Below are positions 17,084 through 25,694 of a stretch of DNA of 64,000 nt, piece after piece. A program made the translations under genes and the position numbers. The notes beneath the pieces were generated by a model, which ran no database searches, was not told the origin of the DNA, and saw nothing but the letters and a program-made list of their open reading frames with translations. The first letter of the stretch is position 1, and every line of letters starts with the position of its first letter. The stretch is from Actinomadura harenae (GTDB taxonomy: Bacteria > Actinomycetota > Actinomycetes > Streptosporangiales > Streptosporangiaceae), in NCBI RefSeq assembly GCF_003696215.1, contig NZ_RFFG01000025.1:36696-100695 (forward strand), in the 5' to 3' direction.

Positions 17084-18385
17084 GTGGAGGTCGAGGTTGT
17101 CGCAGGTCTGACCGGGCTCGCCGGGCTCGCGATCGGACTCGCGACGGGATTGGCGGTACGGGTGAGCGAGCGTGCCCAGCGGACCGTGCCCCCGGCGCAG
17201 CCCCAGGGTGGGCTGCCGCCGGGGATAGCGTCGGTGCTGAGCGTCCTGAGATCGTCGGCGGTCGTCGTGGACGCCGAGGACCGGGTGGTGCGCGCCAGCT
17301 CGGCCGCCCGCGCGTTCGGGCTGGTCAGTGATGACCGGCTGGTCGTGGACGAGTTGCTCGCGATGGCCCGGCTCGCCCGGCGCGACGGGGAGATCCGGGA
17401 GACCGAGATCCAGGTCGGGCCGTCCCGGTCGCGCTCGCGCGCCGAGGGCCGCTGGTTCGCGGTCCGGGTCGCGCCGCTGGGCTCGCACGGCCTGGTGCTC
17501 GTCCTCGCCGAGGACCTCACCGAGATGCGCCGCGTCGAGGCCATCCGCCGCGACTTCGTCGCCAACGTCAGCCACGAGCTGAAGACCCCGGTCGGCGCGC
17601 TGTCGCTGCTCGCCGAGACCGTGGACGCCGCGGCCGACGACCCCGAGGCCGTCCGCCGGTTCGCCGGGCGGATGCAGCACGAGTCGGTCCGCCTCACCAA
17701 CCTCGTCCAGGACCTCATGACCCTCTCCCGCATCCAGGGCGAGGAACCGCTGGACGACCTGCACCCCGTCGAGCTCGACACGGTGATCGACGAGTCGCTC
17801 GACCGCTCGCAGATCCGCGCGGGGTCCAAGAACATCGAGCTGATCGCCGGCGGACGGCACGGCTTCCGGGTGCGCGGCGACGAGGAACTGCTGGTCACCG
17901 CGCTGCGCAACCTGATCGACAACGCCGTCGCCTACAGCCCCGAGAACACCCGCGTGGTGGTCGCGACCCGGCAGACCGACGACCAGAACGTCGAGATCAC
18001 CGTCACCGACCAGGGCATCGGCATCCCCGACGGCGACCTGGAACGGATCTTCGAGCGGTTCTACCGGGTGGACCCCGCGCGGTCCCGGCAGACCGGCGGC
18101 ACCGGGCTCGGCCTGGCCATCGTCAAGCACGTCACCAGCAAGCACGGCGGCGAGGTCACGGTCTGGAGCAAGGAGGGGTCCGGCTCGACGTTCACCCTCC
18201 GCCTGCCGCTGCTGAACCCCTCCGCCCCGCCGGTCTCCGCCGGCACCGAGACCCCCAGTGACGTCCCCGGCGACCCCGGCGACGCGGGCCGCGGCCCGGA
18301 CACGCCACGTCCGGACGCGGGCGCCCTGTCGGTCGCCCTCGGCCTCACTCCATCCCACCCGACCCCCGAGGACCGGACGCGATGA
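17084..18385 (+). CDS. senX3: Phosphate-sensing histidine kinase SenX3/PhoR
   Basis: 433 residues from GTG 17084; TACGAT eight bases upstream looks like a -10 box, so the mRNA may be leaderless. One N-terminal membrane helix (about residues 4-22) is followed by a PAS-like region (~55-150), HisKA with VANVSHELKTPVGALSLLAE (~165) and HATPase with NLIDNAVAYSP, DQGIGIP and GGTGLGLAIVKH. This is the SenX3/PhoR architecture that phosphorylates RegX3 when phosphate is low. The C-terminus carries an extra ~50-residue Pro/Asp-rich tail beyond the catalytic core. Confidence 0.93.
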   Translation: MEVEVVAGLTGLAGLAIGLATGLAVRVSERAQRTVPPAQPQGGLPPGIASVLSVLRSSAVVVDAEDRVVRASSAARAFGLVSDDRLVVDELLAMARLARRDGEIRETEIQVGPSRSRSRAEGRWFAVRVAPLGSHGLVLVLAEDLTEMRRVEAIRRDFVANVSHELKTPVGALSLLAETVDAAADDPEAVRRFAGRMQHESVRLTNLVQDLMTLSRIQGEEPLDDLHPVELDTVIDESLDRSQIRAGSKNIELIAGGRHGFRVRGDEELLVTALRNLIDNAVAYSPENTRVVVATRQTDDQNVEITVTDQGIGIPDGDLERIFERFYRVDPARSRQTGGTGLGLAIVKHVTSKHGGEVTVWSKEGSGSTFTLRLPLLNPSAPPVSAGTETPSDVPGDPGDAGRGPDTPRPDAGALSVALGLTPSHPTPEDRTR

Positions 18386-18425
18386 GATCCGCGCTCAGGC
18401 CCAGAACCGCCCGGGAGGCAACACC

Positions 18426-19109
18426 GTGACCCGTGTGCTCGTCGTGGAGGACGAGGAGTCCTTCAGTGACGCCCTGTCGTACACCCTGCGCAAGGAGGGT
18501 TTCGAGGTCGCCGTCGCGGCCACCGGCCCGGACGCGCTGGACATCTTCGAGCGCAACGGCGCCGACCTCGTCCTGCTCGACCTGATGCTGCCGGGCCTGC
18601 CCGGCACCGAGGTGTGCCGCGAGCTGCGCGCCAAGTCCAACGTCCCGGTCATCATGCTCACCGCCAAGGACAGCGAGGTCGACAAGGTCGTCGGCCTGGA
18701 GCTGGGCGCGGACGACTACGTCACCAAGCCCTTCTCGACCCGCGAGCTGATCGCCCGCATGCGCGCCGTCCTGCGCCGCCAGGGCGACGCGGGCGAGGAG
18801 CTCGCCCCCGCCGTCCTGGAGGCCGGCCCCGTCCGCATGGACGTCGAACGCCACGTCGTGAGCGTCAACAGCGGCTCGGTCCAGCTGCCCCTCAAGGAGT
18901 TCGAGCTCCTCGAGGTCCTGCTCCGCAACGCGGGACGCGTCCTGACCCGCATGCAGCTCATCGACCGCGTCTGGGGCGCCGACTACGTCGGCGACACCAA
19001 GACCCTCGACGTCCACATCAAGCGCCTCCGCGCCAAGATCGAGGACGCCCCGTCCACCCCGCGGCACATCGTCACCGTCCGCGGCCTCGGCTACAAGTTC
19101 GAGCCCTAA
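18426..19109 (+). CDS. regX3: OmpR-type response regulator RegX3/PhoP
   Basis: 227 residues from GTG 18426 with GGGAGG seven bases upstream. The receiver domain has acidic EDEE, phospho-acceptor Asp near residue 52 in DLVLLDLMLPGLPG and the Lys of VTKPFSTRELIAR. The C-terminal winged helix has LKEFELLEVLLRNAGRVLTRMQLIDRVWG-type features and ends RHIVTVRGLGYKFEP. It would bind 11-base GTTCA-type repeats such as those upstream of senX3 and activate phosphate-scavenging genes. It is 40 bases downstream of the kinase and co-transcribed. Confidence 0.95.
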   Translation: MTRVLVVEDEESFSDALSYTLRKEGFEVAVAATGPDALDIFERNGADLVLLDLMLPGLPGTEVCRELRAKSNVPVIMLTAKDSEVDKVVGLELGADDYVTKPFSTRELIARMRAVLRRQGDAGEELAPAVLEAGPVRMDVERHVVSVNSGSVQLPLKEFELLEVLLRNAGRVLTRMQLIDRVWGADYVGDTKTLDVHIKRLRAKIEDAPSTPRHIVTVRGLGYKFEP

Positions 19110-19122
19110 CCGCCAGGGATCC

Positions 19123-19152
19123 AAGGCCGTAGGCATCCGCCTGCGGCCTTTT
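19123..19152 (+). terminator. Intrinsic terminator after regX3
   Basis: Stem AAGGCCG / CGGCCTT extended by AGGC / GCCT around a four-base loop and followed by TTTT, 13 bases after the regX3 stop. It has the classic hairpin-plus-U form. Confidence 0.88.
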
Positions 19153-19168
19153 CCTTTCCCGGACATGG

Positions 19169-19212
19169 AAAAACGGCCCGGCTGCGTCCTGAGGACGCGG
19201 CGCGGGCCGTTT
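19169..19212 (-). terminator. Intrinsic terminator for the lipoprotein gene
   Basis: Ten-base stem AAACGGCCCG (19171-19180) / CGGGCCGTTT (19203-19212) with an inner GCGTCC/GGACGC stem. On the minus strand the hairpin is followed by a run of T, so it ends transcripts of the gene at 19228-20214. Confidence 0.85.
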
Positions 19213-19227
19213 CGGTTGGTTCCGGGG

Positions 19228-20214
19228 TCAGGCGGCGGGGGTCTGGGTGCCCTCGGGCTCGCCGGACGCGGTCGGGTCGGCCGAGCCGGACGGCCCGGTG
19301 CCCGGGCTGCTCGACCCACCGGCCGGGGTCGTCGCCTCACCGCTGCCGCTGGGGGACGCCGTCGGGACCGGGGTGAACGGCGTCCCCGGGCTGACCGCGA
19401 CGTAGGTGCTGAACTCGTTCTGCTGCGGGATGACCGGGATGGAGAGCGTGATCGAGCCCGCCTGCTCGAACTGCAGCGTGACCTTGATCGACTCGCCGCC
19501 GAGGAGCTGCTTGCTCGCCTGGGTCAGGACGACCAGGGGGCCCTTGGCGCCGGTGGCCGGGGTGGTCTCACCGGTCGCGGAGGTGGACGGCGCGCCGCTC
19601 GGAGTCCCCGTGGCGGACGTGCTCGGCGCTCCGGACGGCTGCTCGCTCGGCGTCCCCGACGGGTGCCCGCTCGGGGCGCCGGACGCGGGGGTGCTCGGGG
19701 TCCCGGTCGTCGTGCCGGTGCCGGGCTTGCCCGACTTCGTGGTGACCGGCTTGGTCGGGGCGCCCGACGGGGTTCCGTGGCCCGCCGCGGGGGTCGTGTG
19801 ACCCGCCGTGGCCGCGCCGAGCAGGGACACCGCGGTGCCCATGCCCTTCTCCTTCGCCGCGGGCAGCGCCACGCCGTTGGCGGCGATCTTGGCCTGGCCG
19901 AACTCGGGCGCGCTGACCGAGACGAGCCGGTCGGCGCGTCCGGGCACCTCGTTGATCAGCGTCGCGTACAGCGGGACGGACGACCCGGCGGGCAGCGCCT
20001 TGGCCGGCTCGGGGCCGAGCAGGAACATGTTCCGGATGCTGACCTGCGGCTTGGCCGCGTCGGTCTTGGGCACCCAGGCGTTCACGCCCTCGGTGAGCTG
20101 CGTCGGCGCCGCGGTCTGAGGCTCCTCGCCGGCGCCGCAGCCGGAGAGCACCGGCGCCATGGCGACGGCGCCCGCGAAGGCGAGCGCGACCACTCGACGG
20201 CTGTTTCGGATCAC
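19228..20214 (-). CDS. Secreted lipoprotein, DUF461/PCuAC-like
   Basis: 328 residues from GTG 20214 (GAGGAG upstream). The signal peptide with lipobox is clear: basic IRNSRR, hydrophobic core, then LSGC with the lipidated Cys near residue 26. A beta-rich domain (VSIRNMFLLGPEPAKALPAGSSVPLYATLIN, residues ~55-130) continues after a ~90-residue Thr/Ser/Gly/Pro insertion (TPSGAPSTSA-type repeats) with SIKVTLQFEQAGSITLSIPV. The split halves together resemble the copper-chaperone PCuAC/DUF461 fold, but the Met/His metal ligands of true PCuAC are not evident. A second Ser/Pro-rich tail follows. The position near carD is as I recall in other actinobacteria; the function is unknown. Confidence 0.75.
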   Translation of the reverse strand: MIRNSRRVVALAFAGAVAMAPVLSGCGAGEEPQTAAPTQLTEGVNAWVPKTDAAKPQVSIRNMFLLGPEPAKALPAGSSVPLYATLINEVPGRADRLVSVSAPEFGQAKIAANGVALPAAKEKGMGTAVSLLGAATAGHTTPAAGHGTPSGAPTKPVTTKSGKPGTGTTTGTPSTPASGAPSGHPSGTPSEQPSGAPSTSATGTPSGAPSTSATGETTPATGAKGPLVVLTQASKQLLGGESIKVTLQFEQAGSITLSIPVIPQQNEFSTYVAVSPGTPFTPVPTASPSGSGEATTPAGGSSSPGTGPSGSADPTASGEPEGTQTPAA

Positions 20215-20406
20215 GGCGACGATCTCCTCGGGAAAGGGGTTTGAAGCGGATGGGGGGTTCGGCGGGCCGAACGCCGAAGGCAGCCTAGCGATCCCGAGGG
20301 CGTGATACAGATCCGGGGTCCCGTTCACGGGGATGCGCCATTTCGCGCGGGACCGCCGAGCCCCCACCGGACGCCGAGGTCGTCCGGTGGCCGTCGTCGG
20401 CCTTGT

Positions 20407-21174
20407 CTAGTGGCCGCCGTCCGGGGCGGCGGCCTTGATCAGGTCGGTCAGCTCGGGCCCCGCCTGCGCGGACGGGCGGACGTCCGAGACGACGCCGTCG
20501 TTGCCGACGAACACGGCGGTGAGGCCGATGGCGGGATGCCCGTTCTGGTTCGCGTAGTCCTTGGCCAGGACGCCGGTCAGATCGTCCAGGACGATCGGGT
20601 CGCCGTCGTGCGCGGTGCCCGCGAGCGCGCGCAGGGACTTGATCGTCTCGTTGCCGGACGCCGTGGACCCGCGCCGGTCGGCGACGAGCCACATCTTGAA
20701 GCGGAGGTCCTGGGTGCGCTTGGCGAGATCGGCGACCACGGCCGAGCAGGAGCACTTGGGCGAGACGATCGCGATCACCCCGGGCCGCAGGTCGCGCAGG
20801 CTCGTCCGGTCCTTGGCCGGCGGCTGGGTGACGTCCCCGGTGGGAAGGTAGCCGCCCTTCTGCCCTTCGGGCGCGGACGGGTGCGGGGCGAGCGCGACGT
20901 GGGTCGGCCGCGGTTCCGGACGGGTGCCGAGCGCGGTCATCAGCAGCCCGCTGACCAGCGCGATCAGTAGCGCGCCGGTGATGATCGGAATGGCCACGCC
21001 GAACCGGGCGAACGGACCGGCGAGGCGGCGGTAGCGGGCACGGCGCCGGAGCTGGCGCTGTTCACGGTGGTAGGCGATGACGTCGCGGTCCAGCTCGCGG
21101 GCGTCGTCGGGCACCACGACATCGACGTGGGGGAGTCCGTGGTCGTCATGCTCGGGATCGCCGTCTGGCCTCAC
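20407..21174 (-). CDS. Membrane-anchored thioredoxin-like protein with a CxC motif
   Basis: 255 residues from GTG 21174 (GGAGAGG upstream). A cytoplasmic Asp/Arg-rich N-terminus (to ~55) leads into one membrane helix (FGVAIPIITGALLIALVSGLLMTAL, ~60-82). The outer part has the look of a thioredoxin/TlpA fold: LRPGVIAIVSPKCSCSAVVADLAKR near residue 145, IVLDD and then HPAIGLTAVFVGNDGVV, where the cis-Pro region of thioredoxins falls. The active-site pair is C-S-C instead of the usual C-x-x-C, so disulfide chemistry may be altered or lost. It sits between the lipoprotein gene and carD and is divergent from carD. Confidence 0.7.
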   Translation of the reverse strand: MRPDGDPEHDDHGLPHVDVVVPDDARELDRDVIAYHREQRQLRRRARYRRLAGPFARFGVAIPIITGALLIALVSGLLMTALGTRPEPRPTHVALAPHPSAPEGQKGGYLPTGDVTQPPAKDRTSLRDLRPGVIAIVSPKCSCSAVVADLAKRTQDLRFKMWLVADRRGSTASGNETIKSLRALAGTAHDGDPIVLDDLTGVLAKDYANQNGHPAIGLTAVFVGNDGVVSDVRPSAQAGPELTDLIKAAAPDGGH

Positions 21175-21596
21175 ACCGCACCTCTCCTGACCTGTCCTGT
21201 CTACCCCTGTTCGCCGGAACGCCCCTGCCTGTTCCATCCCTTTCGATCTTTATCGATCGCTTTGTACCCGCGCCGCCCGGCATGTTCACCTCCCAGTATG
21301 GGCCGCGGTGCGCGACCTGACAGGGGTCGGCGGCAGAACACCGTGAAATGGCCGGACCGTGCCTTCGAGACCTTTTCGTGATCATGCCCGGACGTGCGGT
21401 GACAAGGGGTGATGCCCTGTCGGGCCCGGGCGTGGCGAAACCTCCGTCCGACCCGGTAAACGTGACTGGACGGCACTATCAAGGCGCTTTGTCAAGGTCC
21501 CAATTAGGGGGTTGACCTGCGGATTTGTCGCGAACGTCGGTGCGGTCACCCCGAGGTCCGTGCTACCCTGGTTCTAGCGGAAGGGGTACTTGTCAC
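21175..21596. promoter_or_regulatory. Intergenic region with carD promoter
   Basis: 422 bases between the divergent thioredoxin-like gene and carD. TGCTACCCT (-10 hexamer TACCCT at 21564-21569, with TG just upstream) lies about 27 bases before the carD ATG and would give a short leader containing AAGGGG. No strong -35 is visible. AT-richer patches around 21235-21270 and 21345-21380 may serve the divergent gene. I see no coding sequence. Confidence 0.5.
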
Positions 21597-22079
21597 ATGA
21601 CTTTCCAGGTCGGCGACACCGTCGTCTACCCCCACCATGGGGCTGCTCGGATCGAGGCCATCGAGACTCGCACCATCAAGGGTGAGGAAAGGACCTACCT
21701 GGTCCTGAAGGTCGACAAGGGCGACCTGACGGTTCAGGTTCCGGTCGAGAACGTCGAGGACGTCGGCGTGCGCGACGTCGTCGGTCAGGAGGGCCTGGAG
21801 AAGGTGTTCGAGGTGCTGCGCGCACCCTACACCGAGGAGCCCACCAACTGGTCGCGCCGCTACAAGGCCAACCTGGAGAAGCTCGCCTCCGGTGACGTCA
21901 ACAAGGTCGCCGAGGTCGTGCGCGATCTCTGGCGTCGCGACAAGGAGCGCGGGCTCTCGGCGGGCGAGAAGCGCATGCTCGCCAAGGCCCGGCAGATCCT
22001 GGTCAGCGAGCTCGCGCTCGCGGAGAAGACCAACGAGGACAAGGCGGAGGCCCTCCTCGACGAGGTGCTGGCCAGCTGA
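21597..22079 (+). CDS. carD: RNA polymerase-binding transcription regulator CarD
   Basis: 160 residues. The N-terminal Tudor-like RNA polymerase interaction domain is plain ([24 protein letters not shown], then TYLVLKV and [19 protein letters not shown]). The helical C-terminal domain (~70-160) contains [34 protein letters not shown] and the [23 protein letters not shown] segment that contacts DNA at the upstream edge of the transcription bubble. CarD stabilises open complexes at rRNA and other promoters and is essential in mycobacteria. The start is fixed by AAGGGG ten bases upstream. ispF begins four bases after the stop. Confidence 0.96.
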   Translation: MTFQVGDTVVYPHHGAARIEAIETRTIKGEERTYLVLKVDKGDLTVQVPVENVEDVGVRDVVGQEGLEKVFEVLRAPYTEEPTNWSRRYKANLEKLASGDVNKVAEVVRDLWRRDKERGLSAGEKRMLAKARQILVSELALAEKTNEDKAEALLDEVLAS

Positions 22080-22083
22080 TCAG

Positions 22084-22581
22084 GTGACTCATCAGCTTCC
22101 ACGGGTGGGCGTCGGAACCGACGTCCACCCGTTCGCTTCCCACGACCGTCCCCTCTGGGTGGCGGGGCTCGAATGGCCCGGCGAGGGCCCCGGCCTCGCC
22201 GGTCACTCCGACGGCGACGTGGCCGCGCACGCCATCTGCGACGCGCTGCTGTCCGCCTGTTCCCTCGGCGACCTCGGCAAGGTCTTCGGCACGTCCGACC
22301 CTCGCTGGTCCGGCGCGTCCGGTGTGACGCTGCTGCGCGAGACCGCCCGCCTGGTGGACGAGGCGGGCTGGCTCATCGGCAACGTCGCCGTCCAGGTCAT
22401 CGGCAACCGCCCCAAGATCGGCAAACGCCGAGACGAGGCCGCCAAGACCCTCTCGGAAGCCCTGAGCGGCGCCCCCGTCAGCGTCTCCGCCACCACCACC
22501 GACGGCCTGGGCCTGACCGGTCGAGGCGAAGGCCTGGCCGCCCTGGCCAACGCCCTCGTCTACCCCAAGCCCGTCAACTAA
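22084..22581 (+). CDS. ispF: 2-C-methyl-D-erythritol 2,4-cyclodiphosphate synthase
   Basis: 165 residues from GTG 22084. IspF makes the cyclic diphosphate intermediate of the MEP isoprenoid pathway. Zn ligands lie in [11 protein letters not shown] (Asp/His near residues 12-14) and [21 protein letters not shown]. The [21 protein letters not shown] and [17 protein letters not shown] motifs follow in family order. It starts four bases after carD and is very probably co-transcribed. In many actinobacteria ispD lies between carD and ispF or is fused to ispF; neither is the case here, so the cytidylyltransferase must be elsewhere. Confidence 0.95.
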   Translation: MTHQLPRVGVGTDVHPFASHDRPLWVAGLEWPGEGPGLAGHSDGDVAAHAICDALLSACSLGDLGKVFGTSDPRWSGASGVTLLRETARLVDEAGWLIGNVAVQVIGNRPKIGKRRDEAAKTLSEALSGAPVSVSATTTDGLGLTGRGEGLAALANALVYPKPVN

Positions 22582-22881
22582 CCCACCCCGCCCCCCCACG
22601 CGCCTGCCCTAGGCCCCTCGTCCCAGGCGTCCGCGTGCTGCCCGCCGCGTACCTGCCTGGACGAGTCGTGCCCGGCGCCCTCGCGTCGCGCCCAGCACCT
22701 CCGCGCTCTCACGCCACGCGCTGTGCTTTTTGTGCCGTGAGTGCTGGTGGGGAGCGTGTGGCGTGCCATGCCCGCAAGCCTTCAGTGGTCGCTTGGGTGA
22801 GGTCGCCGGCAGCGCACTGGGCGGGTGCGACTCAGCGCGCCCGCCCAGCGCGTGAAGGCGTTCGAGTCGCATCCGCGGAGG

Positions 22882-22902
22882 TTATCCACAACCTGTGGGT
22901 AA
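22882..22902. other. Inverted pair of DnaA boxes in the ispF-fahA gap
   Basis: A perfect DnaA box consensus (TTATCCACA, 22882-22890) faces a one-mismatch box in the opposite direction (TTACCCACA on the minus strand, 22894-22902), three bases apart. They lie in the 369-base gap 22582-22950 between two convergent genes, where I see no coding sequence or strong terminator. Two boxes are too few for an origin; a DnaA-binding or titration site is possible. Confidence 0.5.
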
Positions 22903-22950
22903 CTTTCCGCTGCCGTGGTCCAGCGGCGCAGACTCGATGGCATGAGACGT

Positions 22951-24162
22951 TCAGCAGTGGGCGGGGCGGATGGTGCCGGTCACCTCGCCGAGATCGATCG
23001 TGGCGCCGTTCGCGCCCGGCGCGGTCGCGCGGATGGTGACGGTGTCGCCGTCCTCGAGGAACGTGCGCTTCGTGCCGTCCGGAAGCTCCAGCGGCTCCGT
23101 GCCGTTCCAGGTCAGCTCCAGCAGGCAGCCGCGCTCGTCCTTGGCGGGGCCCGAGACGGTCCCGGAGGCGAACAGGTCCCCGGTGCGCAGCGGCGCGCCG
23201 TTCACCGTCGCGTGCGCGAGCTGCTGCGGCGGCGTCCAGTACATCCCCTCGAACCGCGGTCGGGAGACGGGCCGTCCGTTGATCAGGATCTCCAGCCGCA
23301 GGTCGAGGCCCCACGGCTCGTCGGCGCGCAGATAGGGCAGCGGCGCCGGGTCCTGGACGGGCGGGGCGACCCGCGCCGCCTCCAGGGCCGCGACGGGAAC
23401 CACCCAGGGCGAGACCGACGTCGCGAACGACTTGCTGAGGAACGGCCCGAGCGGCAGTGCCTCCCACGCCTGGACGTCCCGCGCGCTCCAGTCGTTGACC
23501 AGCATGAACCCGAAGATGTGATCACGGAACGCGCGCGGCGTGACGGGCCGTCCGGCCGTGGACGGGACCCCGGCGACGAACCCGACCTCGGCCTCGATGT
23601 CGAGCTTCAGGCACGGCCCGTAGGACGGCGCGGCGTCGGTCGGGACGACCTTGCGCTGCCCGCAGGGCCGCACGATCGGCGTCCCGGACGCGTACACCGT
23701 TCCGGCCCGTCCGTGATAGCCGACCGGGAGGTGCTTCCAGTTCGGCATGAGCGGCTCGCCCTGCGGCCGGAAGATCTTTCCGACGTTCGTCGCGTGGTGC
23801 TCGGACGAGTAGAAGTCGACGTAGTCGGCGACCTCGAACGGACGCAGCATCTCGGCGTCCGCGACCGGCACCAAGTGCGGCGAGACCGCCTCCCGGTGCG
23901 CCGGGTCCGTGAGCAACTCGCGCAGGCGGGCCCGGTTCGCCGTCCAGGCGGCCCGTCCCGCTGTCATGAACCCGTTCAGTGCCCCGGACGCGAACCAGCC
24001 GCGATCCTCGACCAGCCCTGCCCCGGCCAGTCCGGCCAGGTCCAGCACCCGATCCCCGATCGCGACCCCGACCCGCGCGTCCGCTCCGTCCCGCCGGAAC
24101 ACCCCGTACGGCAGATTCTCGATGCCAAAGCCGCTGTCCGCGTCGACCTCAACCCAAGTCAT
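22951..24162 (-). CDS. fahA: Fumarylacetoacetase (tyrosine/homogentisate degradation)
   Basis: 403 residues from ATG 24162 (GGAAGG upstream). It hydrolyses fumarylacetoacetate to fumarate and acetoacetate, the last step of homogentisate breakdown. Full-length two-domain enzyme: N-terminal SH3-like domain (FGIENLPYGVF) and the catalytic FAA domain with DFYSSEHHATNVGKIFRP (catalytic His), VGYHGRAGTVYASGTPIVRP, KLDIEAEVGFVAG (metal-binding Glu), MLVNDWSARDVQAWEALPLGPFLSKSFATSVSPWVV-type segments and KDERGCLLELTWNG. It faces ispF and is followed upstream, on the same strand, by a gene of unknown function and the divergent hmgA. Confidence 0.95.
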   Translation of the reverse strand: MTWVEVDADSGFGIENLPYGVFRRDGADARVGVAIGDRVLDLAGLAGAGLVEDRGWFASGALNGFMTAGRAAWTANRARLRELLTDPAHREAVSPHLVPVADAEMLRPFEVADYVDFYSSEHHATNVGKIFRPQGEPLMPNWKHLPVGYHGRAGTVYASGTPIVRPCGQRKVVPTDAAPSYGPCLKLDIEAEVGFVAGVPSTAGRPVTPRAFRDHIFGFMLVNDWSARDVQAWEALPLGPFLSKSFATSVSPWVVPVAALEAARVAPPVQDPAPLPYLRADEPWGLDLRLEILINGRPVSRPRFEGMYWTPPQQLAHATVNGAPLRTGDLFASGTVSGPAKDERGCLLELTWNGTEPLELPDGTKRTFLEDGDTVTIRATAPGANGATIDLGEVTGTIRPAHC

Positions 24163-24681
24163 GCGCACCATCCTTCCCCGCCGACCAAGACCAACCAAGC
24201 CCCTCGCTCCACCAACCTTCGCCCTGCCTCACCCCTCCTCCCACACCCGTCCCAGCGCACACACCCCTGCCCGCCCCGACCAGTCGCTCCCACCCCCTGT
24301 CCACAGGTGCCATCCACGCACGACTCCAGCCATCCGTACCGACTACACCCGCTGGCGGTCGTACCGCTTGCGTTCGGGAGGGCCGCTCGTGGCGGCCGTG
24401 CCTGCTCATGGCACGTCCGGGTTCTCGCCCCGCCGCGTGCCGGAGGCGACGGGCCTTGCGTGGCCTTGGCCATCGCGGGACGACGTTCGGGGCGTCTGCG
24501 TCCGCTGGGAGGCGTCCGAGGGATGGTCGCCGGCCCCATGGGGCGGTGGGCATTGCTCACTCTTCCGAGGCGCCCAGCCCCACACGTACAACACCGCCGT
24601 CACCGCGAGCACGACGCGGAGGCCGCTGCGGCTGCCGCGGTCCGTCGGGCTGCGCCGGGACCTCGCCTGTGGAGGACGCCC
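24163..24681. other. Gap upstream of fahA, no convincing gene
   Basis: 519 bases. The part 24165-24345 is C-rich and Pro/Thr-biased in translation, with no gene. On the minus strand a GTG at 24612 opens 68 codons starting VLAVTAVLYVWGWAP, a possible single membrane helix followed by a low-complexity tail; there is no ribosome binding site, so I do not call it. The fahA promoter must lie here, but no hexamers stand out. Confidence 0.4.
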
Positions 24682-25488
24682 TCACAGGAGGCCGAGCTCG
24701 GTGAGGTCGGAGCGTGGGGAGTCGATGTCGCAGGAGCCGAAGCCGGTGAACAGTCGCCGAGCCGTCTCGCGTTGCTCATCGGTCAGGGCTCGCACGCGCG
24801 AGGCGAGGGCGATCGGATCGGTGGAGAGCATGTCCTCGACGCTTCCGCCATGCGCCGTGGCCAGCAGGATGTTCAGAAACCCGTGGTGGACGAACCCGGT
24901 CTCCGGATCCGTGTGCCGCACGGCATGGTGCAGTCCGGCCGTGCACTTGAAGGGGAGTCGCCGCTCGACGCACGCCCCCACGAACACCGCGACCTCGTCG
25001 GCCGACGGGAACGCGTCGGCCGTCACTCCACCCGTCCGGAGCTTCGCGCCGACCTGCGCCCCGGACTCCCGCGCGGCGGCGATCCCGTCGACCACCACAT
25101 GCCAACCGGTGGCCCGCCGCACCTCCAGGAACGCCGGGACCTCCGCGGCCAGTGCCGCGATCGTGACCGTCGCGGCCCGCGCCGCGTCGGGCTCCTCCGG
25201 CAGCGCGACCTCGATGCCGCGCAACCGCAGCCGGGGCTCGGACGCCACGTCCTCCAAGACCTTGGGCAGAGCGTCCACGCCCGTGTCCGCGATCACCCCG
25301 AGGTCGAGAAGGTCGTCCGCGAGCAGCAGCGTCCGCAACTCCGCGACGCGCGACGACGGGCAGAGGAACCGTCCGATCACCGGGTCCCCGACAGCGTTCC
25401 TATACGCGGGCAGTGCCTTCTCCAACGACTCCCGCGCCGGTGGAAACAGCGCCGCGTCGTCCACGAACCCAGCGAACAGTTGACCCAT
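24682..25488 (-). CDS. Uncharacterised protein in the homogentisate cluster
   Basis: 268 residues from ATG 25488. I do not recognise a named family. Alternating hydrophobic strands and amphipathic helices (VIGRFLCPSSRVAELRTL, then LRLRGIEVALP, AEVPAFLEVRR, GAQVGAKLRTGG, RRLPFKCTAGLHHAVRH, GFLNILLATAHGG) suggest a TIM-barrel-like enzyme. Conserved-looking polar clusters at strand ends (AKLRTGG; FKCTAGLHHAVRH) look like an active site. The N-terminus FAGFVDDAALFPPA is also distinctive. It is on the same strand as fahA and divergent from hmgA, with one membrane-protein gene in between, so a role linked to aromatic-acid or tyrosine breakdown is plausible. Confidence 0.7.
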   Translation of the reverse strand: MGQLFAGFVDDAALFPPARESLEKALPAYRNAVGDPVIGRFLCPSSRVAELRTLLLADDLLDLGVIADTGVDALPKVLEDVASEPRLRLRGIEVALPEEPDAARAATVTIAALAAEVPAFLEVRRATGWHVVVDGIAAARESGAQVGAKLRTGGVTADAFPSADEVAVFVGACVERRLPFKCTAGLHHAVRHTDPETGFVHHGFLNILLATAHGGSVEDMLSTDPIALASRVRALTDEQRETARRLFTGFGSCDIDSPRSDLTELGLL

Positions 25489-25694
25489 GCCCGAAGAGGT
25501 ACCCGTGCGCCCCCGCCTCCATCCGGCCATTTCCGGACCACCCGGACGAGTCGCCGGCCCTCCGCCGCCCGCCGAGCGCGCCGTTGTCCCTGTCGGGGGT
25601 CCAGAGCCGGAGGTTCCTCCCGAGAGGACGGCGCCCAGCGCGGACACGGCCTTCCAGCCGCCCTGCACCCAGGCCAAGCGCCCTGGTGGGTCGA

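Noticed and set aside
22882..22902. Replication origin
   Set aside because: Only two DnaA boxes are present, and there is no AT-rich unwinding region, dnaA, dnaN or parAB nearby.
24406..24612. Possible small membrane peptide on the minus strand
   Set aside because: It has one hydrophobic stretch but no ribosome binding site, and a low-complexity tail that mirrors the GC bias. It is kept only as a note in the gap entry.
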